Source: Dolichospermum sp. FACHB-1091
Lineage (GTDB): Bacteria; Cyanobacteriota; Cyanobacteriia; Cyanobacteriales; Nostocaceae
Direction of reading: 5' to 3'
DNA: 62,658 nt
Assembly (NCBI RefSeq): GCF_014697585.1
Contig: NZ_JACJSB010000028.1
Coordinates: forward strand, 1 to 62,658
Of the stretch, positions 19,047 through 26,309 are shown piece after piece. A model generated the notes under the pieces. The model saw only the letters and a program-made list of their open reading frames with translations, was not told the DNA's origin and made no database searches. The position numbers and the translations under genes are program-made. Each line of letters begins with the position of its first letter. Position 1 is the first letter of the stretch.

Positions 19047-19463
19047 ATGGAAAACAATCATCATAGTATTACTCTAATTCCCGATGAATATTTCTATGAA
19101 ATGCTCCAAAGAATTAAACAAAGACCAGGAATGTTTCTAGGTCAATGTTCAATTACTCGACTAAGAGCTTTTTTAGATGGATATATGGGATCTAGGTCAG
19201 ATTTAGGTTTACCACCAACTCAACAAGAGCTAGAATTTAATCAATTTCAAGAATGGGTACAGACAAGATTTAAAATTAGTTCTTCGCATGGATGGGATAG
19301 TATTATTCTTTTTTATTCTGCGGATGAAAGAGATGCACTAAATAACTTTTTTGAATTATTTGATCAATTTTGTAATAGCGAAAGTGCTACAAGAGAGGAG
19401 ATGAGTCAAGAAAAACTTACTGAATCAAATCTTTCACTAACACAACAGAGAGTGACTGTATAA
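19047..19463 (+). CDS. Putative immunity protein of the papain-fold toxin
   Basis: A 138-residue acidic protein. The core YEMLQRIKQRPGMFLGQCSI followed by LRAFLDGYMGSRSDLG recalls immunity-like proteins found next to polymorphic toxin domains. A GTG at 19035 is in frame, but AGGTG at 19033-19037, overlapping the toxin stop, is well spaced for ATG 19047. Function rests on the neighbour and on weak family memory. Confidence 0.55.
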   Translation: MENNHHSITLIPDEYFYEMLQRIKQRPGMFLGQCSITRLRAFLDGYMGSRSDLGLPPTQQELEFNQFQEWVQTRFKISSSHGWDSIILFYSADERDALNNFFELFDQFCNSESATREEMSQEKLTESNLSLTQQRVTV

Positions 19464-19475
19464 TTACTTGGGATA

Positions 19476-19590
19476 TCGCTTTTGGGGATGTGGGAAGTGC
19501 GATCGCTTTTTGGGAGTGTGAGAGGTGCGATCGCTTTTAGGGAATTTGGGGAGTGCGATCGCTTTTTGGGGATGTGGGGAGTGCGATTAA
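19476..19590. repeat. HIP1-type array G
   Basis: Three GCGATCGCTTTT units alternate with GGGGATGTGGGGAGT-type spacers. G-rich on + strand. It lies between the papain-fold pair and the convergent parDE-like pair. Confidence 0.75.
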
Positions 19591-19594
19591 AAAA

Positions 19595-19928
19595 TTAAAC
19601 TTCCTCATCTAAGAATGGCAAGAGATCCTCTAAATCTCTCGCTCCATGCAAAACCCGTAGAACCTCCACCCGTTCCTCTTGAACCTTATAAAAAATCAAA
19701 TAGTCCTTAAAATTCTTAATCCGCCACTGACGAATTGTTCCCATATCAGACAAAGACGACACAACCTTACCCATATTGGGAGTTATCGCCAATTGAGCAA
19801 AAGCATACTCAACAAACTCCAAAAACTTCTCCCCTGATTCCCGATTACCATTCACCAAAATATAATTTGCTTGTTGTCTAATATCCTGAGTAGCACGATT
19901 ACGAATAATTAATTACCTGAAAAGCCAT
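19595..19928 (-). pseudogene. parE: ParE/RelE-type toxin with an N-terminal frameshift
   Basis: The antitoxin stop is followed 5 nt later by ATG 19928, reading MAFQVI and then a stop after three more codons. The adjacent frame continues with IIRNRATQDIRQQANYILVN and joins GNRESGEKFLEFVEYAF, which is normal ParE sequence (later GTIRQWRIKNFKDYLIFYKV and EVLRVLHGARDLEDLL). The join contains a tandem TAATTAAT; removing one 4-nt unit would restore a single frame. Without repair only an internal TTG or GTG start near 19858 gives an 87-residue fragment lacking the first helix. The toxin is therefore probably inactive. Confidence 0.8.
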
Positions 19929-19933
19929 ACTCA

Positions 19934-20176
19934 CTACTGCGCCTTACCAAAGATTGATCGGCGCAAATCCTGCCAATATTCAGGAGTTACAGGTTCAGCT
20001 TCTGAGTCCAAACCTTCTTGCAACAAACTAGCTAATTTTGCTTGAGCATCCTTACGCCGTTGATCTTGCTGCAATAACATCAAAAAATAATCCGCCGCAG
20101 TAGCATAATTGCCAGATTGAAGCTGAACTTCAAGATAAGACTCAAGTTCTTTTGGTATCGGAAAACTCACATTCAT
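19934..20176 (-). CDS. parD: ParD-like antitoxin
   Basis: An 80-residue protein starting MNVSFPIPKELESYLEVQL, typical of ribbon-helix-helix ParD-type antitoxins, with the toxin-binding C-terminus ending YWQDLRRSIFGKAQ. It appears intact, although the toxin directly downstream is frameshifted. It should also repress its own promoter. Confidence 0.8.
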   Translation of the reverse strand: MNVSFPIPKELESYLEVQLQSGNYATAADYFLMLLQQDQRRKDAQAKLASLLQEGLDSEAEPVTPEYWQDLRRSIFGKAQ

Positions 20177-20239
20177 AAGTTTCTAATATGAATAAAATTT
20201 TATTAGTATCTTATCATTTTTTATTCTGGTGATGAATTT

Positions 20240-20322
20240 AGGCGTAAGCGTTGCGCTCCGCAGGAATAGCTGTTAGTGGATTTGGAACGTGCGATCGCGC
20301 AAGCAATGACTTGTCAGTTCGC
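20240..20322. repeat. Small palindrome cluster with HIP1
   Basis: GCGTAAGCGTTGCGCTCCGC, one GTGCGATCGCGC and a copy of GACTTGTCAGTTCGCT (20307-20322) occur together. The last element recurs at 26990-27005 and, reversed, near 6660. Confidence 0.6.
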
Positions 20323-20337
20323 TATATTCAAAAATAA

Positions 20338-20784
20338 TCAACTTATTAAGTTATTTAAAACCAAAACCGTTAACCCTGGTAAAGAAGGTAAACGAATATC
20401 ATTTGTTAAGAAAAAAGACGCACCCCCATAAATAGCAGTGGCCATTTGAATAGCATCTAAAGAATGCAAATTATATACTGCTCTTAATTGTGCTGCTATT
20501 TCCGCTATATCTGGAGAAAGTTCTATAACCTTTAAAATTTCCTCATCCTCAAAGAGGATATCACGATACTGTTGAGATAATATTATATCCCCACGTCGCA
20601 AAGGATAAACTAATACTTCCAGTAAAGTTACAACAGATGTAATTACCTTAAATTCACGATTATTTAATGCTCTGAAAAACAGCCTTACCCTTTCTATATA
20701 TTCAGGATTTTGCTCAATAAAGTAAATCAGTGGTGCAGTATCTAAAGCCACAGTTTCTCCCTGTAATTGTTCTATCCATTGCAT
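20338..20784 (-). CDS. PIN-domain toxin, VapC type
   Basis: A 148-residue PIN protein: TVALDTAPLIYFIEQNPEY (first Asp), VVTLLEVLVYPLRRGD (Glu), HSLDAIQMATAI (Asp) and FLTNDIRLPSL (Asp). The catalytic set is complete. It overlaps the upstream antitoxin by 13 nt, so translation is probably coupled. Confidence 0.87.
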   Translation of the reverse strand: MQWIEQLQGETVALDTAPLIYFIEQNPEYIERVRLFFRALNNREFKVITSVVTLLEVLVYPLRRGDIILSQQYRDILFEDEEILKVIELSPDIAEIAAQLRAVYNLHSLDAIQMATAIYGGASFFLTNDIRLPSLPGLTVLVLNNLIS

Positions 20785-20990
20785 TTTCCACGTTCCTGAT
20801 TAACATATTCTTGAGCATCAATACCTTGCCAAATTTCCTTACCTAAACCTTCTAAATCTAGGATACTACGCTTTTTTGATTTATCTATAACGCGATTACG
20901 AACCACTGATATTAATTCAGCTACTAATTTAAGTTGTTCTTCAGCAGTTAAATTTTTAGCTTGCTGTAACAATTCTTGATAATTAGACAT
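20772..20990 (-). CDS. VapB-like antitoxin of the adjacent PIN toxin
   Basis: A 72-residue protein, MSNYQELLQQAKNLTAEEQL followed by LDLEGLGKEIWQGIDAQEYV near the C-terminus. That tail is the toxin-binding signature of many cyanobacterial PIN partners. A close paralogue without a toxin gene lies at 26310-26531. Confidence 0.82.
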   Translation of the reverse strand: MSNYQELLQQAKNLTAEEQLKLVAELISVVRNRVIDKSKKRSILDLEGLGKEIWQGIDAQEYVNQERGKCNG

Positions 20991-21329
20991 ACATTTTTTT
21001 TCTTAAAAGTACCACTAAATTATATCATAATTTTATATAGGAATCGGGTTTGATTCTGTGAATTTACTTGTGTGGTCAGGGAACACAGGAAGAAAGACAG
21101 AATTGATACCTACTGAGTCTTGTATGGCTACGCCACGCAAGCTATCAAAAATCAAATATTATTCCTATATTTTGACAGTGATCGCTGTTTTGGGATGTGG
21201 GAGTGCGATAGCGAAGCGCGTAGGAATCGCTGTTTTAAGAGATACAATCACATTTTATTCAGAATATCTATTGACATGATATCATAATGTGATATCTTAT
21301 ATATTAGCTTCTGTTAAAAGTAAAAAAGG
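20991..21329. other. Gene-free stretch with one HIP1-type insert
   Basis: No convincing gene. Near 21,180-21,235 there is GTGATCGCTGTTTTGGGATG followed by an octamer split by a shortened copy of the 21-nt insert (GCGATAGCGAAGCGCGTAGG). Confidence 0.5.
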
Positions 21330-21590
21330 ATGAATCTCAATAATAAACAGCAAAAGATTTTAGAATTAATTTTTACAAATCCTGTACCAGCAAATATTAT
21401 TTAGCAAGATATAGAAAATTTATTTACAGCTTTAGGTGCTGATATTAGTCAAGGTAGCGGTTCAAGAGTTAGAGTTAAATTAAATGATGTTAGAGGTTAT
21501 TTTCATGAACCACATCCAGAAAAAGAAACCGATAAAGGAGCAGTAAAAGCAGTGAGAGAATTTTTGATAAAAGCAGGAATTGAACCATAA
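21330..21590 (+). pseudogene. hicA: HicA toxin gene with in-frame TAG
   Basis: An 87-codon frame reads as a full HicA relative: ELIFTNPVPANII, stop, QDIENLFTALGADISQGSGS, RVRVKLNDVRGYFHEPHPEK, ETDKGAVKAVREFLIKAGIEP. The only fault is TAG at 21402-21404, where the family normally has a tryptophan (TGG), so a single G-to-A change explains it. The antitoxin 53 nt downstream is intact. Unless the stop is suppressed, this toxin is dead. Confidence 0.85.
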
Positions 21591-21642
21591 ATATTTTGTA
21601 ATAAAATCAACCACAAAAAACTGAGTGAGGATTATTAAAATT

Positions 21643-21981
21643 ATGTTGACTTACAAAGGATACACAGCATCAATTGAAGTAGATGTAGAAGCAGGAATAC
21701 TTTTTGGTCGTGTTCTTGATATTAATGATGTAATTACTTTTAAAGCGAAAACGGTAGAAGAAGCACGTCAAGAATTTCAGACTTCTATAGATGGTTATTT
21801 AGCTTTTTGTGAAGAATTAGGAGAAGAACCGGATAAACCTTTTTCTGGAAAATTGCCATTTAGAACTACTCCAGAACATCACAGAAAAATTTTTATTGCA
21901 GCTAAAAAAGCTGGAAAAAGTATCAATGCTTGGATGGATGAAATTTTAATTAATGCTGCTGAAAAATCAGTTAAAGCATAG
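21643..21981 (+). CDS. hicB: HicB-family antitoxin, DUF1902/HicB-2 type
   Basis: A 112-residue protein from ATG 21643 (a GTG at 21625 is an alternative). MLTYKGYTASIEVDVEAGIL, FGRVLDINDVITFKAKTVEE and the C-terminal helix FIAAKKAGKSINAWMDEILI form the HicB fold plus an RHH-like DNA-binding tail. It remains open next to the nonsense-disrupted hicA and could still repress related promoters. Confidence 0.85.
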   Translation: MLTYKGYTASIEVDVEAGILFGRVLDINDVITFKAKTVEEARQEFQTSIDGYLAFCEELGEEPDKPFSGKLPFRTTPEHHRKIFIAAKKAGKSINAWMDEILINAAEKSVKA

Positions 21982-22001
21982 ATTCAATATTTTTTCTAAG
22001 T

Positions 22002-22253
22002 TTTGAAGTCAAAAGTTTTTTATAAAGGTCGTCTGCTATTTCTGAATTTCACACAGCATTAGGACAATTTATTAACTATCGAGGTGCATTGAAAAGATTA
22101 GAACCGGAGCGTGTTTTATATTTAGCAGTACCTTTAACAACTTACAAAACATTTTTTCAACTTGACTTTCCCAAAGAGATGATTTTAGAAAATAGTGTAA
22201 AAATGGTAATTTATGATGTAGAGAAAGAGGTGATTTTTCAATGGATAAATTAA
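22002..22253 (+). pseudogene. xisH: xisH remnant, 5' truncated with a stop
   Basis: The C-terminal two thirds of an XisH protein can be read: EVKSFL, TAA (22023-22025), then SSAISEFHTALGQFINYRGA, PERVLYLAVPLTTYKTFFQL and VIYDVEKEVIFQWIN. The first ~50 residues, with the PD-(D/E)XK-like core, are absent. It overlaps the xisI start by 13 nt, the normal arrangement of this pair. Confidence 0.8.
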
Positions 22254-22571
22254 CTCAATACCGTCAAATAGTTCAAGAAATATTAAAAGAATATGGTGAA
22301 GCACAACCAGCTTACGGCAATATAGAAGTTGAGACGATTTTTGATACAGAACGTGATCATTATCAAATAGTTCATGTTGGTTGGGAAGGTCAAAGTTGGG
22401 TACATAGTTGTATCATTCATATTGATATTAAAGGTGGTAAAATTTGGCTGGAATGGTACTGAGGATGATATTGCTGCTAATTTAGTAGCTGCGGGAGTGA
22501 GTAAAGAGGATATTGTGTTAGGTTTTCAGTCTCCTTTTATGAGGAAGTTTACAGAATATGCTGTGGGTTAA
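22241..22571 (+). pseudogene. xisI: xisI with an internal frameshift
   Basis: The first frame gives DKLTQYRQIVQEILKEYGEA through IIHIDIKGGKIWLEWY and stops at 22462. The remaining XisI sequence, NGTEDDIAANLVAAGVSKED and IVLGFQSPFMRKFTEYAVG, continues in the next frame to 22571. A small deletion at the join near 22,450 explains both halves. With xisH also degraded, the whole module is a relic. XisH/XisI were named from control of fdxN-element excision, but most copies elsewhere behave like accessory toxin-antitoxin-type pairs. Confidence 0.8.
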
Positions 22572-22591
22572 TTATTTAAGGAATATTAATT

Positions 22592-22903
22592 ATGAATAAT
22601 TGGCAAAATATTACTGATGAGAGATTAGCAAGACCAATACATCCAGGTGAAGTAATATCAGATATTTTAGATGATTTAGAAATTAATTATCACGATTTTG
22701 CCGAAGTTTTAGGAGTATCTCATCAAACAATTCAAGAAATTATTAATGGTGAAAAATCAATTACTGTAGATATTGCCATTCGTCTGGGTAAAGCGTTGGG
22801 TAATAGACCGAGATTGTGGTTAAATCTTCAGCAAAAGGTTGATGTTTGGGATGCTTTGCAAACTTATCAGGAAGAATATAATAAAGTCATGAACTTGGTT
22901 TAA
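22592..22903 (+). CDS. higA: HigA-type XRE antitoxin without a HigB partner
   Basis: A 103-residue helix-turn-helix protein. RPIHPGEVISDILDDLEINY and FAEVLGVSHQTIQEIINGEK are the hallmark HigA/VapI start and HTH, followed by RLGKALGNRPRLWLNLQQKV. HigB usually precedes HigA, but here a broken xisI lies upstream, so the toxin is missing. It may act as a stand-alone repressor. Confidence 0.85.
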   Translation: MNNWQNITDERLARPIHPGEVISDILDDLEINYHDFAEVLGVSHQTIQEIINGEKSITVDIAIRLGKALGNRPRLWLNLQQKVDVWDALQTYQEEYNKVMNLV

Positions 22904-23039
22904 TAATTAGCTTTAATAATTAGCAATATTTAAGATTTATTAAATATAATATACCAATACCTAAAAATCAGATTAATGGTATATAATGGGAGATGAAATA
23001 GTTAAAAATATTGCCTTAACTTTTTATGAGGATAGGACT

Positions 23040-23615
23040 ATGAATGCTTTAACTGTCAATTTTAAATCAGTAATAGAAATGACTGATGAGCAGTTTTTTG
23101 AGCTATGTCAAAACAACCGCGACTTGAGATTTGAAAGAAATGCAAATGGGGAATTAATAATTATGCCACCAACGGGAGGAGAAACGGGAAATAAAAATGC
23201 GAGAATTACTCAACAAGTAATGAATTGGACTGATGCTGATGGTACTGGGATAGCTTTTGATTCTTCTACTGGTTTTAAGTTACCTAATGGTGCAGATCGT
23301 TCTCCTGATGCTTCTTGGATTAAGTTAGAAAGATGGAATGCTTTAACTGATGAGGAAAAACAAAAGTTTCCTCCTATTTGTCCTGATTTTGTAATTGAGT
23401 TACTTTCTCCTAGTGATAGTTTGAAGACTACACAGGAAAAGATGAGAGAATATATAGATAATGGTGTGCATTTGGGTATATTAATTAATCGTAAATCTCG
23501 TCAGGTGGAAATTTATAGACCTGGTAAGGAGGTTGAGGTTTTGGATTCTCCTGTTACGGTTTCGGGGGAAGATGTTTTAAAGGGGTTTGTTTTGAATTTG
23601 GGGATGATTTGGTAA
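23040..23615 (+). CDS. Uma2-family (DUF820) putative endonuclease
   Basis: A 191-residue protein from ATG 23040; the frame opens earlier at 22986, but MNALTVNFKSVIEMTDEQFF is the usual Uma2 start and AGGA precedes it. The PD-(D/E)XK-like core shows SPDASWIKLERWNALTDEEK and PPICPDFVIELLSPSDSLKT, with GVHLGILINRKSRQVEIYRP. Uma2 proteins are very abundant in cyanobacteria and lack a proven function. It sits between the orphan higA and the ParA-like operon. Confidence 0.85.
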   Translation: MNALTVNFKSVIEMTDEQFFELCQNNRDLRFERNANGELIIMPPTGGETGNKNARITQQVMNWTDADGTGIAFDSSTGFKLPNGADRSPDASWIKLERWNALTDEEKQKFPPICPDFVIELLSPSDSLKTTQEKMREYIDNGVHLGILINRKSRQVEIYRPGKEVEVLDSPVTVSGEDVLKGFVLNLGMIW

Positions 23616-23668
23616 TATTGTAAATGTGTTAAATTAGACTTTGAGTATTAAAGGGGTAATCATCTCGT

Positions 23669-24511
23669 ATGGCAACAGTAGTTTCTATGATTAATATGAA
23701 GGGTGGAGTGGGTAAAACGACACTAACCTTTAATCTTGCTTGGTATTGTGCTTGCAAAGCTAACTTAAGAGTATTAGCTGTTGATTTAGATCCACAATCT
23801 AACCTAAGTCAGTATTTCCTGGGGGAAATAAAGTATCAAAATTATATTTTGGATAACGATAATCAGAAAACAATTGTTGATATATTTGAGCGATTTACAC
23901 CAGAACGGAAGTTCCAACCAGAAGATGTTATCAAAATCCACAATGATGAATGGGAGGATCGTGGTTTGATAGATTTGATCCCATGTACGTTAGAACTTAA
24001 TAAAACTCTAAAAAATCCAACAAGTAAAGCTGAAAGATTGAAGAAGTTTTTAGACCAATTAGATGATAAATACGACCTCATAATAATTGATTGCGCTCCC
24101 ACAGATTCAATTCTTACTACGGCAGCATATTTTGCTAGTGATCACCTGATTATACCCGTTAAACCAGAATTTTTAGCTAAGATAGGTTTACCACTCTTAC
24201 GTAAATCTCTTATGGAACATTATGAAGATTATGATAATAACGCTAAAATTAGTGGAATTATTTTTACTGGTAACAAAAAAAATAGCTCCACTAGCCAAAA
24301 AGAAGTTTCCAAAGATGTTATTAGTTTTGCTATAAACTATGGATATTATGTATTTAAGAATGAATTTTATCATTCTGATTTCTATCCATCTAGTTCAAAA
24401 GATGCCAAACCAATTTTTATGGTAGATCGTGTACAAACTCAAGTCGAGGAACAACTTTATCAAGTCGGTGAAGAATTTTTAGAAGTTATAGGATTACTAG
24501 GATTACAATGA
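23669..24511 (+). CDS. ParA/MinD-type ATPase
   Basis: A 280-residue deviant-Walker ATPase: VVSMINMKGGVGKTTLTFNL (signature lysine and Walker A at residues 11-18), LAVDLDPQSNLSQYF and LIIIDCAPTDSILTTAAYF. Such proteins position plasmids, chromosomes or large protein complexes by ATP-driven dimerisation on DNA. It overlaps the next gene by 4 nt, so both form an operon. No ParB-like gene is present. The location in an accessory region suggests an island-encoded system rather than the chromosomal parA. Confidence 0.85.
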   Translation: MATVVSMINMKGGVGKTTLTFNLAWYCACKANLRVLAVDLDPQSNLSQYFLGEIKYQNYILDNDNQKTIVDIFERFTPERKFQPEDVIKIHNDEWEDRGLIDLIPCTLELNKTLKNPTSKAERLKKFLDQLDDKYDLIIIDCAPTDSILTTAAYFASDHLIIPVKPEFLAKIGLPLLRKSLMEHYEDYDNNAKISGIIFTGNKKNSSTSQKEVSKDVISFAINYGYYVFKNEFYHSDFYPSSSKDAKPIFMVDRVQTQVEEQLYQVGEEFLEVIGLLGLQ

Positions 24512-25347
24512 AAGACAAAAAATTTTCAAGTGCTATGAAAATAGCTATAATGATTGCAATTATTAATGAGTTTCCTGAAAGTGAAATTAATCAAGCATTA
24601 GAGCTTCTGCAAGAAGAAGAAATAGATTCTAGCCTTTTTTCTTATTTGGTTAGTTCTCAGACAAGTAAAAATTCTGCTGGGAATAAAAAAACTAAGTTAG
24701 ATGATCAGCCATATCGCCAAAACTTGTTAAAACTTAAGAAAAAAGACAGTAAAAAATATCAACTATTATCAGATTTGGATAAGTGGATGAGAGATGGTTA
24801 CACATTAAAAAATGATTCTGAACTAATAGATTTATACAAATCTTACCTAGAAGATTATTTAAAGCATACACCACGTAATAAATTGATTAGTAAGTTTATA
24901 GACTTATTAATTGAAGCAGAAAATGGTAAAATAGAAGAATTACATTCATCTATGTCTGCAAATATAGCAAATGCAGGTAGTAGTTTTTTAAATTTTAGTG
25001 ATTCTATGTCAAGAAAAAGACATAGAACTAGCAATGAGAAACAAGAATCAAGTTTAACCATCGAGAAACCAATAGATGATAATTCAGCAAAAGATAATAA
25101 AAAAATCTTAGGTAATAGCAGCGAAATTAATTCATCAGACAGAGAAAAAATATCTCCAGAACCAAAAGGAGAATCATCTTTAGATACCTCAGAAGAAGAT
25201 AAAAAAATATCTCCACAGAGACAAGAAGAAAAAGATTTAGAGAGAGAAACAACAATCATGAACGAAAAAACAAATGATAATTTATCAGAACTACCAGCAG
25301 AAACACCAGAGGATACAAAAGAAACCGACTCTAACAATAGCAAGTAA
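24508..25347 (+). CDS. ParA-linked protein with long disordered charged tail
   Basis: A 279-residue protein that I do not recognise. Residues 1-165 are mostly helical (KIAIMIAIINEFPESEINQA, YRQNLLKLKKKDSKKYQLLS, FIDLLIEAENGKIEELHSSM). From about 165 the chain becomes Ser/Glu/Lys/Asp-rich and probably disordered. No ParB, HTH or membrane segment is visible. Overlap with the ParA-like gene implies they act together, perhaps with this protein as activator or cargo adaptor. A HIP1 array starts 4 nt after its stop. Confidence 0.6.
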   Translation: MKDKKFSSAMKIAIMIAIINEFPESEINQALELLQEEEIDSSLFSYLVSSQTSKNSAGNKKTKLDDQPYRQNLLKLKKKDSKKYQLLSDLDKWMRDGYTLKNDSELIDLYKSYLEDYLKHTPRNKLISKFIDLLIEAENGKIEELHSSMSANIANAGSSFLNFSDSMSRKRHRTSNEKQESSLTIEKPIDDNSAKDNKKILGNSSEINSSDREKISPEPKGESSLDTSEEDKKISPQRQEEKDLERETTIMNEKTNDNLSELPAETPEDTKETDSNNSK

Positions 25348-25350
25348 CTG

Positions 25351-25520
25351 TGCGATCGCTGTTTGGAGATGTGGGGGTGATGCGATAGCGAAGCGCTCCG
25401 TAGGAATCGCTGTTTTGGGGGATGTGGAGGATGTGCGATCGCTGTTTGGGATGTGGGGATGCGATCGCTTTTGGGGATGTGGGAAGTGCGATCGCTTTTT
25501 GGGAGTGTGAGAGGTGCGAT
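25351..25520. repeat. HIP1 array H directly after the ParA operon
   Basis: GCGATCGC units alternate with GGGGATGTGGGAAGT-type spacers. One octamer at 25382-25409 is split by the exact 21-nt insert (25387-25407) also present three times in array E. G-rich on + strand. Confidence 0.8.
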
Positions 25521-25599
25521 CTTTTTACCTTAGTTATTGCTTTTTGATAGAGAAAGATTTAGGTTGGTTACAATAAATCCATCAATAGCACATAATATA

Positions 25600-26073
25600 A
25601 TGAGTGAAACCGTCTACATAGAAACCAGTGTTATTGGCTATTTAACAGCCAGATTCACCAAAAATTTAATTATTGCAGCCAACATGGAAACGACGAGAGA
25701 CTGGTGGGAAAATCGCCGTCATGATTTTAATCTTTACATTTCTCAAGCTATTTTAGATGAAGTTGCCGCAGGAGATTTAGAAATAGCTAATAAACGTCTA
25801 GAATTGCTAGAAAACTTTGAACTTTTATCAATAAACGAAACTGTTATAAATCTTGCAGAACAATTTATTAATAAAAGTAACCTACCTTCTAAAGCTGCCA
25901 CAGATGCAATACATATTGCACTAGCTACAATTCATGGTATCGATTATCTGTTAACATGGAATTGTAAACATATTGCTAACGCACAAATTCAGAAAAAATT
26001 GGCTCAAGTCAGTTTAGACTTTGGGTATGAAATGCCAACTATTTGTACACCTTACGAATTAATGGAGCGATAA
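25600..26073 (+). CDS. PIN-domain toxin, VapC type (toxin-first pair)
   Basis: A 157-residue PIN protein from ATG 25600; the frame opens at 25537, but the extra residues are not family-like. TVYIETSVIGYLTARFTKN has Glu/Thr/Ser in the first acidic block (ETSV rather than DTSV), LDEVAAGD supplies a Glu, and AATDAIHIALATIHGIDYLLTWN contains Asp followed by TWNCKH. This subfamily commonly carries E for D and W-N for the last acid. The small gene 3 nt downstream is its partner, reversing the usual order. Confidence 0.82.
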   Translation: MSETVYIETSVIGYLTARFTKNLIIAANMETTRDWWENRRHDFNLYISQAILDEVAAGDLEIANKRLELLENFELLSINETVINLAEQFINKSNLPSKAATDAIHIALATIHGIDYLLTWNCKHIANAQIQKKLAQVSLDFGYEMPTICTPYELMER

Positions 26074-26076
26074 ATT

Positions 26077-26262
26077 ATGTGGGAAGATGAAATTGTAGAA
26101 GAAATTCATCACGTTCGAGAAGCCTACGCTAAGTCCTTTAACTATGATTTGCGTGCCATATTTTTGGACTTACAAAAAAAGCAAAATTCAAGCGGACATA
26201 AAGTTGTTACACTACAACCAAAACTAAGGTCTAACAAATTATTGGAAGGTACAAAATCATAA
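26077..26262 (+). CDS. Small partner of the PIN protein (probable antitoxin)
   Basis: A 61-residue protein, WEDEIVEEIHHVREAYAKSF followed by DLRAIFLDLQKKQ. This acidic-helical pattern is frequent next to PIN genes of this subfamily in cyanobacteria. Its 3-nt spacing from the toxin indicates co-translation. Confidence 0.75.
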   Translation: MWEDEIVEEIHHVREAYAKSFNYDLRAIFLDLQKKQNSSGHKVVTLQPKLRSNKLLEGTKS

Positions 26263-26309
26263 ATAAATGCGATAGCGAAAACTAACCTAGTAATCTCTGT
26301 GTAATTTAT

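Noticed and set aside
22430-22470. Programmed ribosomal frameshift in xisI
   Set aside because: No slippery heptamer or downstream pseudoknot is apparent, and the linked xisH is also degraded, so mutation is the simpler explanation.
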